Shown here: positions 63,270-64,000 of the stretch, one piece after another
How positions within the stretch are numbered: the stretch's first letter is position 1
Layout: every line of letters begins with the position of its first letter
Source of the DNA: Spirochaetales bacterium
GTDB taxonomy: Bacteria > Spirochaetota > Spirochaetia > Sphaerochaetales > Sphaerochaetaceae
DNA: 64,000 nucleotides
Direction of reading: 5' to 3'
NCBI GenBank assembly: GCA_017470995.1
Contig: JAFUXI010000038.1
Coordinates: 1-64,000, forward strand
Notes under the pieces: model-generated
Database searches by the model: none
Seen by the model: only the letters and a program-made list of their open reading frames with translations
What the model was told of the DNA's origin: nothing
Program-made: the position numbers and the translations under genes

Positions 63270-64000
63270 ATGGGTTATTACAGCAAGGAAATAGAATGTG
63301 CTTCCCGCTCTGAGATAAGGCGACTGCAGGACAGCCGCCTTGTCGAGCAGGTCCGCTATGTATGGGACAATGTCCCTTATTATCGCCACAAGATGGAAGA
63401 GAAGGGTGTTAAACCCGAAGACATCAGATCCATCGACGATATCTGCAAGCTTCCGTTCCTCAAGAAGGATGACCTGCGCGATGCCTATCCGGACGGACTC
63501 CGCGGAGCACCGAAGAAAGACATCGTCAGAATCCACTCCACCAGCGGAACAACAGGCAAGCGCGTCGTGGCCTATTACACCCGCGAGGATCTGGAGCTGT
63601 GGGATACCTGCGTTGCCAGAGCTCTGTGTGCCGCCGACATCACGGACGAGGACATCGTCCAGGTCTGCTACGGCTACGGCCTCTTCACCGGCGGTCTGGG
63701 ACTTCACGGCGGAGCGGAGAAACTCGGATGCATGGTTCTTCCCATGTCTTCCGGAAGCACCGACAGACAGCTCCAGTTCATGGAGGACCTTCAGTCCACA
63801 GTATTGTGCTGCACGCCTTCCTATGCTGCATACCTTGCCGAAACAATCACGGAGAAGGGCCTCAGGGACCGCATCCACCTCAGACGCGGAATCTTCGGCG
63901 CCGAGGCCTGGAGCGAGGACATGAGGGCCTCGATAGAGGCTTCTCTGGGAATCAAGGCCCATGACATCTACGGTCTTACGGAGCTCAGCGGTCCCGGAGT
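63270..64000 (+). CDS. paaK: Phenylacetate-CoA ligase (partial, runs off the window)
   Basis: About 243 codons from the ATG at 63270 remain open to the end of the window, out of about 430 usual for the family. Adenylate-forming signatures HSTSGTTGKRVVAYYT (about 90-105) and DIYGLTELSGPG near the cut end mark PaaK, which makes phenylacetyl-CoA from phenylacetate, ATP and CoA. In anaerobes the gene often accompanies indolepyruvate ferredoxin oxidoreductase in amino acid fermentation; what follows here is outside the window. No strong ribosome-binding site; it lies eight bases after mscS. Confidence 0.9.
   Translation, partial: MGYYSKEIECASRSEIRRLQDSRLVEQVRYVWDNVPYYRHKMEEKGVKPEDIRSIDDICKLPFLKKDDLRDAYPDGLRGAPKKDIVRIHSTSGTTGKRVVAYYTREDLELWDTCVARALCAADITDEDIVQVCYGYGLFTGGLGLHGGAEKLGCMVLPMSSGSTDRQLQFMEDLQSTVLCCTPSYAAYLAETITEKGLRDRIHLRRGIFGAEAWSEDMRASIEASLGIKAHDIYGLTELSGPG

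Overview
The window looks like a chromosomal segment of a gut-type, saccharolytic anaerobe of the phylum Spirochaetota, most likely the Sphaerochaetaceae/Treponema side. The evidence is the block tRNA-Thr, rpmG, tRNA-Trp, secE, nusG, rplK, rplA, rplJ, rplL, rpoB, rpoC, rpsL, rpsG, which ends in a terminator without fusA/tuf; this matches the order I know from treponemes. It also carries three outer-membrane-type beta-barrel proteins and a polysaccharide-uptake locus. The genus is inference. No flagellar, rRNA or phage genes are seen.

Layout. 0-11 kb: MATE exporter, rmuC, a TetR regulator in operon with a protein carrying a diadenylate-cyclase-like (DisA_N-type) domain, clpB, a MobA-like nucleotidyltransferase, a DUF554 membrane protein and glycogen phosphorylase. 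11.3-16.6 kb: three consecutive paralogous exported beta-barrel proteins. 16.6-29.2 kb: the translation/transcription block, with recognisable leaders and attenuators. 29.2-39 kb: a tandem inverted repeat, thyA, a GH2 beta-galactosidase with an in-frame minisatellite, an inositol-monophosphatase-family protein, an alpha/beta hydrolase, and an operon of acyltransferase (with C-terminal zinc ribbon), GltS-type transporter, lipoprotein and metallo-beta-lactamase-fold hydrolase.

39.0-39.8 kb holds a compact type III toxin-antitoxin system of the ToxIN/AbiQ/CptIN kind: a promoter, three about 35-nt tandem repeats (antitoxin RNA), a hairpin terminator and a ToxN-like endoribonuclease. It is AT-richer than its surroundings and is probably acquired. 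The toxin gene overlaps a downstream DUF3795 gene.

40.8-62.4 kb is a large carbohydrate locus: an exported pectate-lyase-like protein, a flavin/NAD(P) redox trio (OYE-family, SDR, fumarate-reductase-like flavoprotein), GH43, a Lpl/Ytc-type ABC importer (two permeases and a binding protein, no ATPase), two xylose-isomerase-like TIM barrels, three Gfo/Idh/MocA oxidoreductases, a PreA-like ferredoxin-domain oxidoreductase, a heparinase II/III-family lyase, a membrane-anchored AraC regulator and an Ldh-family dehydrogenase. Together they suggest uptake of acidic or decorated oligosaccharides and their cytoplasmic breakdown by lyase/oxidoreductase chemistry; the substrate is not identifiable from sequence. 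The window ends with an MscS channel and the first two thirds or so of a phenylacetate-CoA ligase.

Several genes (TetR, MobA-like, DUF554, GH43, AraC) have a good -10 hexamer ending exactly six bases before the start codon and no Shine-Dalgarno sequence, which predicts leaderless transcripts.
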